Of a stretch of 64,000 bases of DNA, positions 42,196-52,498 are shown piece after piece; the first letter of the stretch is position 1; every line of letters begins with the position of its first letter. Origin of the DNA: Leptolyngbya ohadii IS1 (GTDB lineage Bacteria > Cyanobacteriota > Cyanobacteriia > Elainellales > Elainellaceae); assembly GCF_002215035.1 (NCBI RefSeq), contig NZ_NKFP01000004.1, forward strand, positions 249,726 through 313,725, written 5' to 3'. The notes beneath the pieces were generated by a model. It searched no databases. It had not been told where the DNA came from and saw nothing but the letters and a program-made list of their open reading frames with translations. The translations under genes and the position numbers were made by a program.

Positions 42196-43218
42196 ATGGT
42201 TCAAACGCAAATCGCGGCATTCTCCCTGGCGATCGGATTGGGATTGACGACGATCGCTCAGACGGCTCAAGCAGCTAGTTTTACCCCCGACCCACTGCTT
42301 TCCCCCTCTGCTGAAACGGTTTCTGAAACCACGATCGCCCAGGCAACTCCCCAAACCCGTCGGCGAATTGCCGTGCTTGATTTTGACTTTGCTAGTACAG
42401 GTGGTTCCTACGGAGGTTGGTGGAGCGGTGAGGGTCCGTCGAAAGGGGTCAGCGATATGTTGACTAATAAGCTGGTGCAGGGCGGCAACTACATCGTGGT
42501 GGAGCGCGAGCGAATTCAGCAGATCCTTGATGAGCAAAACCTGGGTCAGTCCGGTCGGGTGGATGCCTCCACAGCGGCTCAAATCGGGCGGATTCTGGGT
42601 GTGGATGCGGTAGTGGTGGGGTCGATCACGCGCTTTAACCTGGAGGAAGGCAGTTCGGGAACCAGTGTGCTGGGCGTATCTGTGGGCGGTCGGCGCGGCA
42701 GTGCGGATGTAAGGCTCTCGGCGCGGCTCATTAGCACCAGTACGGCAGAGATTTTAGCAGCGGTGGAAAGTAGCGGTACTGCACAGCAGCGGGGCAATTC
42801 GGTGTCGGTCGCTGGACTTTTTGGGCAGCAGTCCAATACCAGCGGCTCGGATCAGATTTTGAGTGAAGCGGCGGAAACGGCAGTGAATCAGCTTGCAGAA
42901 CAGCTCAACGCCCAGGCGAATCTGCTATCGGCATTACCCCAAACGGTTCCTGCGGTAACGGCAATTATCGCGGACGTGGCGGGCAATCAAATCACGCTGA
43001 ATCGCGGTACCAGAGACGGCTTCCGATCGGGGATGGTGGTCTCAGTGGAGCGGGTAACTCGCGAAATTAAAGACCCGACAACGGGTGAGGTGATTCGCTC
43101 CGTGACTTCTCCCGTTGGGCAAATTCGGATTACGGAAGTTGACGATCGCTCCAGTGTGGGGACAATCGTGCAGGGTAGCGGCTTCCGAGTGGGAGATCAG
43201 GCAGTTCCAGTGCAGTAA
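42196..43218 (+). CDS. CsgG/HfaB-family exported protein
   Basis: A 340-aa envelope protein. A signal peptide (1-26, 'FSLAIGLGLTTIAQTAQAA') precedes a CsgG-type domain (about 55-245, 'RRRIAVLDFDFASTGG...GVSDMLTNKLVQGGNYIVVERERIQQILDEQNLGQSGRVDASTAAQIGRILGVDAVVVGSITRF'). Its C-terminal third ('IADVAGNQITLNRGTRDGFRSGMVVSVERV') looks like a small beta-domain also found in curli-related assembly proteins. No other curli genes are adjacent, so an outer-membrane or penicillin-binding-protein-activator-like role is only suggested. A terminator follows 55 bp downstream. Confidence 0.87.
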   Translation: MVQTQIAAFSLAIGLGLTTIAQTAQAASFTPDPLLSPSAETVSETTIAQATPQTRRRIAVLDFDFASTGGSYGGWWSGEGPSKGVSDMLTNKLVQGGNYIVVERERIQQILDEQNLGQSGRVDASTAAQIGRILGVDAVVVGSITRFNLEEGSSGTSVLGVSVGGRRGSADVRLSARLISTSTAEILAAVESSGTAQQRGNSVSVAGLFGQQSNTSGSDQILSEAAETAVNQLAEQLNAQANLLSALPQTVPAVTAIIADVAGNQITLNRGTRDGFRSGMVVSVERVTREIKDPTTGEVIRSVTSPVGQIRITEVDDRSSVGTIVQGSGFRVGDQAVPVQ

Positions 43219-43273
43219 AATCGCAGCCTATCCGCTATTAAAAACTTTAGTAAAAACCTTCAGCAAGTGTTTG

Positions 43274-43302
43274 CCCGATCCGTAAAATGATCGGGTTTTT
43301 TG
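43274..43302 (+). terminator. Rho-independent terminator after the CsgG-like gene
   Basis: CCCGAT (43274-43279) and ATCGGG (43290-43295) form a stem with a 10-nt loop, followed by T6 (43296-43301). Confidence 0.75.
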
Positions 43303-43425
43303 TTTTGGGATGGGAACAAGTGTTTTTAACACTTTTGCTTTTTGGGATGTATGAATCTTGGTGAAGTTCTGATGACTCATCCTCGCTGAGTTTGTTATAT
43401 CGGAGGCATTAATGAGTGAACGCCT

Positions 43426-44229
43426 ATGACTTCGACTCATCCCTCCCCAACCCTCCCCCCTTCAATCGAAGAGCATATTATTAAAACCTATGGTGCACTC
43501 CGGCGTGGGATTGGGATTCTGGCGATCGTGCTTCCCGTACTTCTGGCAGTATGGGGAGTTCTCAAGTATGGACTGCCGCTCCAGGATTCAATCAGTGCCT
43601 ACTACCATGCCTTTGTGCCGACAGGTCAGCCTCCGGGATTATTCGATGTGGCGGGCAATGGGGTGATGCGAAACTGGTTTGTTGGCATTCTTTGGGCGAT
43701 CGGCGTTTTTCTGGTGCTGTACAGAGGGTACGGACGGCGAGAGAATATAGCCCTCAACATTGCCGGAGTGCTGCTGATTGCAGTTGCAATGTTTCCGATG
43801 GACTGGACTTGTGGCGCAACCTGTCCGAAGGTGTCGATTCATGGAATTGCCGCAATTTTGTTTTTCCTGGCGATCGGCTACGTTTGTATTTTCCGCTCCG
43901 GAGATACATTGCCCCTGCTTGACAACCCGGATGCGAGAGCGTTTTACAAACGGTGGTATCGCACCATTGGACTGGTGATGTGGGTATTTCCGCTGGTGGT
44001 CGCCGTGCTGGAGTTCTTTCAGCTCCGTCCTTTTGGGACGCGCACTGTGTTTTTTATCGAGGTTGCGGGCATCTGGACGTTTGCGGCTTACTGGTTGCTC
44101 AAGAGCCGCGAGATCGATCGCAATAAGGCAGATGTTAAAGCTGTGAATGGAGAACTGGAACGAACTCCCCGCAAGCCTGGTGTGGTTCCCTACTTGCTTG
44201 ATACCACCCCCTCCGTTGAGGAAAAATAA
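43426..44229 (+). CDS. multi-pass membrane protein, DUF998-like
   Basis: A 267-aa membrane protein of unknown function with about six hydrophobic segments, near 29-47, 85-100, 110-128, 137-157, 180-200 and 205-225. A soluble tail follows. Distinct blocks are 'YGLPLQDSISAYYHAFVPTGQPPGLFDVAGNGVMRNWFVGILW' and 'AMFPMDWTCGATCPKVSIHGIAAILFF'. The DSISAYYH segment and the C-x3-C pair between helices are conserved-looking features. Resembles DUF998/frag-like proteins but I cannot name a substrate. Separately transcribed from the preceding gene by virtue of the terminator. Confidence 0.75.
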   Translation: MTSTHPSPTLPPSIEEHIIKTYGALRRGIGILAIVLPVLLAVWGVLKYGLPLQDSISAYYHAFVPTGQPPGLFDVAGNGVMRNWFVGILWAIGVFLVLYRGYGRRENIALNIAGVLLIAVAMFPMDWTCGATCPKVSIHGIAAILFFLAIGYVCIFRSGDTLPLLDNPDARAFYKRWYRTIGLVMWVFPLVVAVLEFFQLRPFGTRTVFFIEVAGIWTFAAYWLLKSREIDRNKADVKAVNGELERTPRKPGVVPYLLDTTPSVEEK

Positions 44230-44334
44230 GTCTCCTCAATTTGTATCTGCTTCAAAGCTTGATGAGAATTGGTTGGTTGGGGACGATCGGCGGGGAAGTT
44301 CGTTAGTGTTGCTTGTTCCACCGGGAGGTTGGAT

Positions 44335-44751
44335 ATGAGAATCAGCGCTCGCGTCCAGAATAGCGAAGGGGATCATCAAGTGATCCTAAACACCAATGGC
44401 ACTGCTCATACGGTGACGATCGCACCCAAAGCAACAGGGTTTGGCTCCAGCGCTAACGGTGGCGAGCTGCTATTTCTGGCTTTGGCAACTTGCTATTGCA
44501 ATGATATTTACCGAGAAGCGGACAAGCGCGGAATCAAGGTATCCCAGGTGACGGTAGAGGTCGAAGGTGACTTTGGGGCAGAAGGGGAACCGGCTCAAAA
44601 CATCACCTACCGCGCGAAAGTTACAGCAAAGGCAAGCGAAGCAGACATCCGTGAGTTGATGCAGCAAACCGATCGGGTGGCAGAAATTCAGAACACTCTA
44701 CGAGTGGGAACGCCCGTGATGCTGAGCCAGTTAGAAGCTGTAAGCCAGTAG
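44335..44751 (+). CDS. OsmC family peroxiredoxin-like protein
   Basis: A 138-aa OsmC/Ohr-fold protein, a family that reduces organic hydroperoxides with paired cysteines. 'GFGSSANGGELLFLALATCYCNDIYREADKRGI' holds the C-x-C pair (about C58/C60) at the helix start. The second conserved OsmC cysteine, usually about 60 residues later, is not apparent, so thiol-peroxidase activity is uncertain. 'VTVEVEGDFGAEG' is the usual strand. ATG 44335 has GGGAGG 6 nt upstream; the frame's earlier part (from 44269) lacks family sequence. Confidence 0.87.
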   Translation: MRISARVQNSEGDHQVILNTNGTAHTVTIAPKATGFGSSANGGELLFLALATCYCNDIYREADKRGIKVSQVTVEVEGDFGAEGEPAQNITYRAKVTAKASEADIRELMQQTDRVAEIQNTLRVGTPVMLSQLEAVSQ

Positions 44752-44992
44752 ACTATCGTGTACGTGAGCTTCAATTGATAAGAATAGGCGACGCTGCGAA
44801 GCTGATTCAGATTGCCTGGAGGCGTGACATTACGCCATATAGGAGCGTGATCCCCGATCGCCCCGTCTTCATATTTCTCCCTAAAATAAAGTCACTGGGG
44901 TCAGTGGTATCGAGTGGCAGGTAGGCGGCACATCCGGTCACGCAAAATTTGACCCTGCTATCCTTTATTCCCCCCGTTCCCGAGTAGTGCCT

Positions 44993-47617
44993 ATGCAACC
45001 AACGAACCCGAATCAATTTACGGAGAAAGCGTGGGAGGCGATCGTTCGCACTCCGGATATCGCGAAACAGGCGCAGCATCAGCAGCTTGAATCCGAACAT
45101 TTGATGCTGGCAATTCTGGAGCAGCCAGAGGGACTGGCGACGAGTATCCTTAATAAACTCGGTGTCAATGTGCAGCGGGTACGCGAGTACACAGAAGGCT
45201 TCATTCAGCGGCAGCCGAAGATCTCTGGAGCAGGCGGCTCGGTTTACCTGGGTCGATCGCTCGATACATTGCTCGATCGGGCTGATGCGCTGCGGAAAGA
45301 GTATGGGGACGAATATATTTCGGTGGAACATTTGCTGCTGGCGTATGCCAGGGACGATCGCTTCGGTAAGGCTCTGTTCCAGGAATTCAAACTAAACGAG
45401 AATACACTAAAGACTACTGTGGATCAGGTAAGAGGTAATCAGAAAGTGACGGATCAAAACCCAGAGGGCAAGTACGAAGCTCTAGAGAAGTATGGGCGGG
45501 ATCTGACGGAGGCGGCGCGTCAGGGCAAGCTTGATCCGGTGATTGGTCGCGATGATGAAATCCGCCGCACAATTCAGATTCTCTCCCGACGCACGAAGAA
45601 TAACCCGGTGCTGATCGGGGAACCCGGTGTGGGTAAAACGGCGATCGCGGAAGGTCTGGCACAGCGCATTATTGCCGGAGACGTGCCCGAATCCCTGAAG
45701 GATCGCAAGCTGATTGCTCTCGATATGGGTGCCCTGATCGCGGGTGCGAAGTTCCGGGGTGAATTCGAGGAGCGGTTAAAAGCCGTCCTGAAGGAAGTCA
45801 CGGATTCTAACGGCAGCATCATTCTATTTATTGACGAGATTCACACCGTCGTTGGTGCGGGTGCAACCCAGGGCGCAATGGATGCCGGAAACCTGTTGAA
45901 GCCGATGCTGGCAAGGGGTGAGTTGCGCTGTATTGGTGCCACAACGCTGGACGAGTACCGCAAGTACATCGAGAAGGACGCGGCTCTAGAGCGACGTTTC
46001 CAGCAGGTCTATGTGGATCAGCCTTCGGTAGAAGACACGATCTCGATTCTGCGCGGTCTGAAGGAGCGTTACGAAGTTCACCACGGGGTCAAAATCTCTG
46101 ACTCTTCGGTGGTGGCGGCAGCGACCCTCTCAAACCGCTATATCTCCGATCGCTTCCTGCCGGACAAGGCAATTGACCTCGTAGACGAAGCGGCGGCAAA
46201 GCTGAAGATGGAAATCACCTCCAAGCCGGAAGAACTGGATGAGGTCGATCGCAAAATCCTTCAGCTTGAGATGGAAAAGCTGTCTCTGCAAAAGGAAAGT
46301 GATGCGGCTTCTCGCGAACGGTTAGAGCGGCTAGAAAAAGAGCTGTCTGACCTGAAGGAAGAACACAACTCCCTCAATGCCCAATGGCAGGCAGAGAAGG
46401 AAGTGATTACCGACATTCAGACGTTGAAGGAAGAGATCGATCGCGTCAACCTGGAAGTGCAGCAGGCGGAGCGGGACTACGACCTCAACCGGGCGGCGGA
46501 ACTGAAGTACGGCAAGCTGACCGACCTGCAACGCAAGCTGGAAGAAGCCGAGCAGCGACTCACCCAGACGCAAACCAGCGGCAAATCAATGCTGCGTGAA
46601 GAAGTCACCGAGTCCGACATTGCAGAGATTATTTCCAAGTGGACGGGCATTCCGGTGAGCAAGCTGGTCGAGTCCGAAATGCAGAAGCTCCTGCACCTGG
46701 AAGACGAACTGCACCGTCGCGTCATTGGTCAGGATGAGGCTGTTACCGCAGTTGCAGATGCGATCCAGCGTTCCCGTGCCGGACTGGCTGACCCCAATCG
46801 ACCGATCGCCAGCTTTATCTTCCTGGGTCCAACGGGCGTCGGTAAGACCGAGCTTGCAAAGGCACTCGCCTCCTATATGTTCGACACCGAAGAGGCAATG
46901 GTGCGGATCGATATGTCCGAATACATGGAGAAGCACGCCGTCTCGCGTCTGATCGGTGCGCCTCCCGGATACGTGGGCTACGAGGAAGGCGGTCAGCTCA
47001 CGGAAGCGATTCGTCGTCGTCCCTATGCGGTGATTCTGTTTGACGAGATCGAGAAAGCCCATCCGGATGTGTTCAACATCATGCTGCAAATCCTCGACGA
47101 TGGGCGTGTGACGGATTCTCAGGGTCGCACGGTCGATTTCAAGAACACCGTCATCATCATGACCAGCAACATCGGGTCGCAGTACATCCTCGATCTGGCA
47201 GGCAACGATGAACTGTACGAAGAAATGCGCTCCCGTGTGATGGAGGCACTGCGATCAAACTTCCGTCCGGAGTTCCTGAACCGGGTTGATGAGCTAATCA
47301 TCTTCCACAGCCTCAACCGTTCCGAGCTGCGTCATATCGTTCAGCTCCAGGCAAATCGTTTAGCACAGCGTTTGGCAGAGCGCAAGATGTCCCTCCGCCT
47401 GTCCGAGTCGGCTCTGGACTTCCTGGCAGAAGTGGGCTACGACCCCGTGTTTGGTGCCCGTCCGCTGAAGCGAGCCATCCAGCGTGAACTGGAAACGCCG
47501 ATCGCCAAAGCCATCCTGCGGGGCGAATTCCAGGACGGAGACACGATCTACGTGGATATCGAAAACGAGCGGCTGGCGCTGAAGCGACTCCCGGCGGAAC
47601 TGCTGACGACGATGTAA
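44993..47617 (+). CDS. clpB: ClpB disaggregase chaperone
   Basis: ATP-driven hexameric disaggregase that works with DnaK, 874 aa. A Clp-N double repeat (about 1-150, '[34 protein letters not shown]') is followed by NBD1 with Walker A GEPGVGKT and Walker B '[15 protein letters not shown]'. The coiled-coil middle domain (about 410-530, '[40 protein letters not shown]') identifies ClpB rather than ClpC. NBD2 has Walker A GPTGVGKT and '[14 protein letters not shown]'. A GTG at 44987 is an alternative start. It is followed by a terminator. Confidence 0.97.
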   Translation: MQPTNPNQFTEKAWEAIVRTPDIAKQAQHQQLESEHLMLAILEQPEGLATSILNKLGVNVQRVREYTEGFIQRQPKISGAGGSVYLGRSLDTLLDRADALRKEYGDEYISVEHLLLAYARDDRFGKALFQEFKLNENTLKTTVDQVRGNQKVTDQNPEGKYEALEKYGRDLTEAARQGKLDPVIGRDDEIRRTIQILSRRTKNNPVLIGEPGVGKTAIAEGLAQRIIAGDVPESLKDRKLIALDMGALIAGAKFRGEFEERLKAVLKEVTDSNGSIILFIDEIHTVVGAGATQGAMDAGNLLKPMLARGELRCIGATTLDEYRKYIEKDAALERRFQQVYVDQPSVEDTISILRGLKERYEVHHGVKISDSSVVAAATLSNRYISDRFLPDKAIDLVDEAAAKLKMEITSKPEELDEVDRKILQLEMEKLSLQKESDAASRERLERLEKELSDLKEEHNSLNAQWQAEKEVITDIQTLKEEIDRVNLEVQQAERDYDLNRAAELKYGKLTDLQRKLEEAEQRLTQTQTSGKSMLREEVTESDIAEIISKWTGIPVSKLVESEMQKLLHLEDELHRRVIGQDEAVTAVADAIQRSRAGLADPNRPIASFIFLGPTGVGKTELAKALASYMFDTEEAMVRIDMSEYMEKHAVSRLIGAPPGYVGYEEGGQLTEAIRRRPYAVILFDEIEKAHPDVFNIMLQILDDGRVTDSQGRTVDFKNTVIIMTSNIGSQYILDLAGNDELYEEMRSRVMEALRSNFRPEFLNRVDELIIFHSLNRSELRHIVQLQANRLAQRLAERKMSLRLSESALDFLAEVGYDPVFGARPLKRAIQRELETPIAKAILRGEFQDGDTIYVDIENERLALKRLPAELLTTM

Positions 47618-47655
47618 TTGCAGATGTAATCGCTGCTATTCTGGTCTGCAAAACG

Positions 47656-47706
47656 AACCCTCTGTCGATCTGCCTCCAGCGTGAAGCGATCGGGCAGGGG
47701 GTTTTT
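47656..47706 (+). terminator. terminator after clpB
   Basis: AACCCTCTG (47656-47664) pairs with CAGGGGGTT (47695-47703; one G-T), with an inner CGATC/GATCG stem, then a T-run to 47706. Confidence 0.7.
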
Positions 47707-47849
47707 AGCTTGGTTTATTGGGCAGGACTAATTTGTCAGGATTAAACAATTCGGTATTCGCCCCTGAGTTAGATTTTTCTTTAGCTCAACTCCTGCAAGA
47801 TAGATCAAAGAGAATTTGGCAGTCCTGGAAGTGATTGTGAAGCCTACTA

Positions 47850-48746
47850 ATGAAACCCGTACTGCAAAAAGTTCAGCAGAGAATCGCTAAAGTAACTTCG
47901 GATCTAAGCTATCGGTGCAATCAGTTAAAACACACTCCAGAAGTGCCTGCGTTGTCTCCAGCCGATCGCCAGATTGTTGAGGAAATAGAACGGGAAGGGG
48001 TTGCGGTTCGATCGCTTAACGATTTGGACGGTGCTTCAACCTTATTCCTGCAAAAAACATGCATTTCTCTGGTTCAAGAGCTAGAGCAATCGGCATTGGT
48101 CGATCGGCAGGAACTAGAATACGCATCAGGTTTTCGTCATTGCGTTCCAGTGAATCCCAGCCGAATTGCCAGTGAATATCCAGCCGTTTATCTTTGGGGA
48201 TTAGACAATCGAATTCTCGACATTGTTGAAAACTGTATTGGTTTACCTGTTGCGTACCACGGCGTTATTGTCCGTAAAGAAATCAATGATGGCAGGCAAA
48301 TTAGCACCCGATTGTGGCATCAAGATCAGGACGATCGAAATGCCATTCGCATTACCATTTATTTGAATGATGTCGGGATTGATGATGGTCCTTTTGAATA
48401 CATCCCGAAAGCTTTAACGCCCTCAATTCGTGCATTCAAAGACGCAAATTATGTGATTAGCGATGAGGCAATGGCGAAGGTTATTTCGCCTTCTTCCTGG
48501 AAAGCCTGTACGGGTGCCGCTGGGACGATAATTTTTTCTGCAACGGCCAAAGTATTTCATCATGGTAGGGTGCCGCGATCGAATCATCGCAGAATTGCCG
48601 CGTCCTATCACTACACGAGCCGCCAGCCAACCAATCCAGAGCTGTGTAAAACCTTTTCATTTCAACCCGGCATTCCTTACCTGGATTGCTCCCTGACCAC
48701 ACGCCAGCGGGAGGTGCTTTGGGAGTATCAAGCCCTTTTACCGTAG
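47850..48746 (+). CDS. 2OG-Fe(II) dioxygenase, phytanoyl-CoA hydroxylase-like
   Basis: A 298-aa non-haem iron oxygenase using 2-oxoglutarate. The iron triad is visible: H157 and D159 in 'RLWHQDQDDRNAIRITIYLNDV', and a second histidine at 237/238 in 'AKVFHHGRVPRSNHRRIAASYHYTS', with R243 or R247/R248 likely binding 2-oxoglutarate. A double-stranded beta-helix with 'GPFEYIPKALTP' fits the PhyH family. The N-terminal ~90 residues are helical. Substrate unknown; a small-molecule or natural-product hydroxylation is likely, but no biosynthetic cluster surrounds it apart from an SDR downstream. Confidence 0.85.
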   Translation: MKPVLQKVQQRIAKVTSDLSYRCNQLKHTPEVPALSPADRQIVEEIEREGVAVRSLNDLDGASTLFLQKTCISLVQELEQSALVDRQELEYASGFRHCVPVNPSRIASEYPAVYLWGLDNRILDIVENCIGLPVAYHGVIVRKEINDGRQISTRLWHQDQDDRNAIRITIYLNDVGIDDGPFEYIPKALTPSIRAFKDANYVISDEAMAKVISPSSWKACTGAAGTIIFSATAKVFHHGRVPRSNHRRIAASYHYTSRQPTNPELCKTFSFQPGIPYLDCSLTTRQREVLWEYQALLP

Positions 48747-48796
48747 GTCAAATTGCCCTATGGTTTAAAATCTAGCTGAAATAATATCTAACCGGG

Positions 48797-49669
48797 ATGC
48801 CCATCACACTGATTACCGGAGCCAACTCCGGCATGGGTTACGAGACAGCACTCAGCCTGGGACAACTGGGACATGAGCTAATTTTGTGTACGCGATCGCT
48901 TGAAAAAGGCAACGAAGCCCTGCACAGAATCAAGCAGCAGGATAACACTATCAAAGCCTCTGTTTTTGCCCTCGATTTGGCATCTTTTCGATCGATTCGG
49001 GACTGTGCCGCAAAAGTTCTGGCAGTTTATCCAACGATCGATCATCTGATTTTTAATGCAGGGGTAATGACACCACCCTATACAAAAACCGAGGATGGAT
49101 TCGAGCTACAGTTTCAGGCAAATTATTTGGGTCATTTCTATCTGTTTCATCTTTTGAAGCAAGCATTACTGGCGTCAACCGCTAAAAAGGTCGTCAGCAT
49201 TTCATCCCTATCGAGCGAGAAGGGCGTCAACGATTCCATTCAAAAATACGAAGCCGATGCCTATTGTTCACCGGAATCCTACGACGCGATGAAGTGCTAC
49301 CGGGAATCAAAATTGGCTCAGGTTCTGTTTACCAGAGAACTCGATCGCCGCTTTCGGGAATATGACGTTAAAAGCTATGCCGTCCATCCGGGCGTGGTGA
49401 ATACCAGTTTGTTCTATCGCAACTCTGGCTCCCTCTATTCTCTGGTGATGAAGCCGTTTGTCTGGCTGGGCTATGCCACAGGAAAGTTATTGACCCCTCA
49501 AAAAGGAGCCGCAACCGCGATTTATCTGGCAAGTCATGATGTAGAGTCCAGCGGTCTGTATTGGGAGAATTGCGCTATCCGTCCACACAACCCGATCGCC
49601 AACCAGGAGGACTTTTGCTGCGAATTCTGGGACTGGTCGCTGAGCCTGATTCCAGCTATAGAATCCTAA
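48797..49669 (+). CDS. short-chain dehydrogenase/reductase
   Basis: A 290-aa NAD(P)-dependent oxidoreductase of the SDR superfamily. The Rossmann motif TGANSGMG is at 7-14, 'NAG' at 87-89, the catalytic serine in 'VVSISSLSS' (about 137) and Y168-x3-K172 in 'YRESKLA'. Extended YDAMKCYRESKLAQVLFTREL and 'VHPGVVNTSLF' regions place it near the retinol-dehydrogenase/protochlorophyllide-reductase-like group; substrate not decided. It begins 51 bp after the dioxygenase gene on the same strand, so the two may be cotranscribed. Confidence 0.9.
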   Translation: MPITLITGANSGMGYETALSLGQLGHELILCTRSLEKGNEALHRIKQQDNTIKASVFALDLASFRSIRDCAAKVLAVYPTIDHLIFNAGVMTPPYTKTEDGFELQFQANYLGHFYLFHLLKQALLASTAKKVVSISSLSSEKGVNDSIQKYEADAYCSPESYDAMKCYRESKLAQVLFTRELDRRFREYDVKSYAVHPGVVNTSLFYRNSGSLYSLVMKPFVWLGYATGKLLTPQKGAATAIYLASHDVESSGLYWENCAIRPHNPIANQEDFCCEFWDWSLSLIPAIES

Positions 49670-49701
49670 TAAAATTTGAAGGTGACAATTTGACAGTGAA
49701 A

Positions 49702-50280
49702 ATGCTATCAACAATCGATCGCCAGCAAATCATCCGCTGCATTGAGCAACATCAGCCGTTAGGCGATCGGGAGGCACAGCATCGGACGGCAATTTTGGAT
49801 TTGCTGCACAACTGCCCTGCACCGCTCAGCCGGGAAAACTACGAGCCGGGACACATTACCGCAAGTGCCTGGATTGTCGCGGAGGAAACTAATCAGATTG
49901 CGCTAATTTACCATCGCCGAATTACTCGCTGGCTTCAGCCTGGGGGTCATGTCGATCCGGGCGAGACGGATTTGCGATCGGTTGCCCTGCGGGAAGTTCA
50001 GGAAGAAATGGGAATCGCCCCCGACCCGCTGAAGACCACCCTATTTGATGTGGATGTTCACTCAATTCCGGCAACTCCTCTCCATCCTAGCCACCAGCAT
50101 TTCGATGTCCGGTTTCTGTGCCGGGTCGAGCCGCAGCCCCTATTTCCCGCTTCTGATGCCGAACAGGGCAAATGGTTTTCGATCGATGAGGTCAGGCATT
50201 TGGCAAGCGATGACGGGACGGGGGGAAGTATGGAACGAATGTTGAAAAAGTGCCTACAGCAGGGCATTCTGCGGGAATGA
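49702..50280 (+). CDS. Nudix hydrolase
   Basis: A 192-aa hydrolase of nucleoside-diphosphate-linked molecules. The Nudix box GX5EX7REUXEEXGU is intact: 'GGHVDPGETDLRSVALREVQEEMGI'. The N-terminal ~60 residues ('STIDRQQIIRCIEQHQPLGDREAQHRTAILDLLHNCPAPLSRENYEPGHITASAWIVAEE') are characteristic of a mid-size Nudix subgroup. ATG 49702 is used; the open frame extends upstream through the SDR gene end but lacks family residues. It ends 2 nt before the convergent glycosyltransferase. Confidence 0.9.
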   Translation: MLSTIDRQQIIRCIEQHQPLGDREAQHRTAILDLLHNCPAPLSRENYEPGHITASAWIVAEETNQIALIYHRRITRWLQPGGHVDPGETDLRSVALREVQEEMGIAPDPLKTTLFDVDVHSIPATPLHPSHQHFDVRFLCRVEPQPLFPASDAEQGKWFSIDEVRHLASDDGTGGSMERMLKKCLQQGILRE

Positions 50281-50282
50281 CT

Positions 50283-51512
50283 TCAGCTCACGTGGGTTTT
50301 GTCCAGATAGTCCGCCAAGATTTTGGCGCTGCGGGTGGAGCTAAACTTTGCCACAATCTTTTCGCGAGATTTCTGGCTGAGGCTGCGGGCAAGTGCTTCG
50401 TTGCAGACAACTTTTTCGATCGTGTCAGCCAACTGAACCGGATTCTCAGGCTGAATCAGGATACCGTCCACACCATCGTCGATCAGTTCTGCATTGCCGC
50501 CTACATCCGTGACGACCACAGGCATCGCCATTGCCATTGCTTCCATCACTGCGACGGGAATGCCCTCATTCAGGCTGGCAAGTGCAAAAACATGGGCATT
50601 CTCCAGACCCTCTCTGACCTTTTCTTCGGACACCGCTCCTAGGAGCTGAACGCAGTCTGAAAGGTTCAGTTCTCGAATCAGCTGATCGAGATATTGGTGA
50701 TAGCCCGTACCTCCCTGCTCGTCTTCTCCAGCAATTTTAAGGTGGGCATTGATGCCTCTTTCCCGCAGCATTTTGACGGCTTGAAGCAGATAGTTGTGTC
50801 CTTTAATCAGATTTAAGCGTCCACAGGCGAATATATTGCAAATTTCCCCCTGCTTCCAGGGAATATATTCACTGCGGCGTTTAATCTTATTGAGATCAAC
50901 CCCCATCGGAATCACTTCAACGGGAGGCAAATCGCGTCCAATTTGTTCTTTCAGAGCCTCATACAGTTTTTGCGAAACTGCGAAGCCAAACGAAGCATGT
51001 TTCCATTTCTGTCTCTGGTTCGGGCCATACTCCGACAACACAGGACCATGCAGCGTCATGCTGTAGGAAATATTGCCAATAATTGAAGCAAACATGGCAA
51101 CATTGGCGGAGTTGGCGCAGGAGTGAACGTGAATGTGAGACCACCCTGTTTCTCGCGCCAGACGGACGAGTTTTCCAGAAGCGATTAGCAGCGCAAACAG
51201 CTGAAGCTTTTGCTTAAGGGATGTGCCGTCGGAGTTCAAAATTAGCTTTAAGCAATAAAACCACTTCGCTGGGCCTGCCTTAATAACCTCTTGCAGTGAT
51301 AGCAGCAAATCTTTTTTTGTCAGGGGCGAAAGATAGGTGGTTAAATCTTCTGCCTCATTTGCCCAGGCATGGGAAGCGATCGCTCTAGGGGGGCGGCGAG
51401 TGGAAATAATATCGGTTGTAATATCGAATTCTGAGAGAATTTGCCTTTCCCGCCAAAAAAAGATATGCGTTTGTCCAGGAAATTCTGGAATAAAGTATCC
51501 GATTTCAGGCAT
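50283..51512 (-). CDS. glycosyltransferase family 4
   Basis: A 409-aa retaining glycosyltransferase (GT-B fold) likely building exopolysaccharide or a glycolipid. N-terminal acceptor domain: 'EIGYFIPEFPGQTHIFFWRERQIL', and 'HIHVHSCANSANVAMFASIIG' in the DGxxxH region. C-terminal donor domain (about 215-400): 'IFACGRLNLIKGHNYLLQAVKML' and the GT4 E-x7-E motif 'SLNEGIPVAVMEAMAMAMPVVVTDVGGNAELI'. Standalone; no polymerase or flippase is adjacent. Starts at ATG 51512. Confidence 0.92.
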   Translation of the reverse strand: MPEIGYFIPEFPGQTHIFFWRERQILSEFDITTDIISTRRPPRAIASHAWANEAEDLTTYLSPLTKKDLLLSLQEVIKAGPAKWFYCLKLILNSDGTSLKQKLQLFALLIASGKLVRLARETGWSHIHVHSCANSANVAMFASIIGNISYSMTLHGPVLSEYGPNQRQKWKHASFGFAVSQKLYEALKEQIGRDLPPVEVIPMGVDLNKIKRRSEYIPWKQGEICNIFACGRLNLIKGHNYLLQAVKMLRERGINAHLKIAGEDEQGGTGYHQYLDQLIRELNLSDCVQLLGAVSEEKVREGLENAHVFALASLNEGIPVAVMEAMAMAMPVVVTDVGGNAELIDDGVDGILIQPENPVQLADTIEKVVCNEALARSLSQKSREKIVAKFSSTRSAKILADYLDKTHVS

Positions 51513-52180
51513 TGTTACAACCTTCTATAACCGTAATGGTTCAACTGCGCTTCCGCGACCCTATTACGCTCGATTATAGGGGTTGAGTTCTGAGTCCCCA
51601 GGAAGTTTCCAGCGACTTTACGAAATCTATAGCAAGCCTTTATTGGAATTTGAACGAAGCATTTGTCAATTCCGTCTGTCAATTCCGTTTGCCGATCTCG
51701 TTTGCCGATCTCATTTATTAATTTCATGTTCCCTGTATTAATTTCATGTTCCCTGTCAGGCTGTGGTAGAGCGATCGTTTCCAGTGATGCAGGTGTTCGC
51801 CTCGGTTGATTGCTTATGATTCTGCAATGTCGGTTTTGCGGTGGATGGCTTTTTGTGCGGATGACTTTTTGTAAGGGATAGCGTTTTAGCGGACAGTAGA
51901 TTCGCTTAAGTTCCTGCTTAAGATCCTAAATTTAGGTTGTACGTTAGGGGATTAACCGACAAACTAGATAGCGTTGCGGGGATGGCTGAGGCTGAACCTG
52001 ATGGGATGATTGAGATTCACTGGACGTTTCGTTTTCGTTGATCGTCTGGATATCCGCTGATAGACCCTGCTTTAAACTGTGGATTTCCTTAAGTGTTTCT
52101 AAATTATCTACTTAGCCATACCTCATTTCTTATTTTCAAGTTTGTTACCCAGTTCCGTCACTTATCTCTAGGAGTTCCCT
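51513..52180. other. intergenic region with consecutive tandem duplications
   Basis: From 51664 to 51755 three different segments are each duplicated in place: TGTCAATTCCGT, TTTGCCGATCTC, and a perfect 20-bp unit starting TATTAATTTCATG (51716-51735 and 51736-51755). The remainder, up to the start codon at 52181, has no gene that I can support. Confidence 0.7.
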
Positions 52181-52498
52181 ATGCTGTCATCTGTACCGTC
52201 GTCATCTCATTTGCTAACGCTTGCTCAGCAAAAGCTCCAAGTCGCAGATATTCCCTTCGAGCTGCGTGTTGCTTACTACCTTCGCCTCTCCTGTGCTGCA
52301 CTCAAGCATTCTTCCGTCACTTATACAAACTTGATGCAGGCATTGTTCTCGCACGATCGCCACTGGATTGCCACCTGCCGGGTTTCCAGCACCGGATTGT
52401 TAACATCGAGCGATCCCACGATCGAAGTTCTGCTGAGCGTCGTTACTGATCTGCATCAGCCTAAATTACAGCCAGAGCAAGACCTGATGGCTGCTTAA
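52181..52498 (+). CDS. small conserved protein, unknown function
   Basis: A 105-aa protein, mostly helical in its first two thirds ('LLTLAQQKLQVADIPFELRVAYYLRLSCAALKHSSVTYTNLMQALFSHDRHWIATCRV'). I do not recognise a family. The start is well supported: AGGAG sits 7 nt before ATG 52181. Composition and codon use match neighbours, so it is likely a real cyanobacterial gene. It is flanked by two minus-strand genes. Confidence 0.65.
   Translation: MLSSVPSSSHLLTLAQQKLQVADIPFELRVAYYLRLSCAALKHSSVTYTNLMQALFSHDRHWIATCRVSSTGLLTSSDPTIEVLLSVVTDLHQPKLQPEQDLMAA

Noticed and set aside
44269-44334. Longer N-terminus for the OsmC protein
   Set aside because: The extra 22 codons have no family similarity, and a strong GGGAGG site precedes the ATG at 44335.
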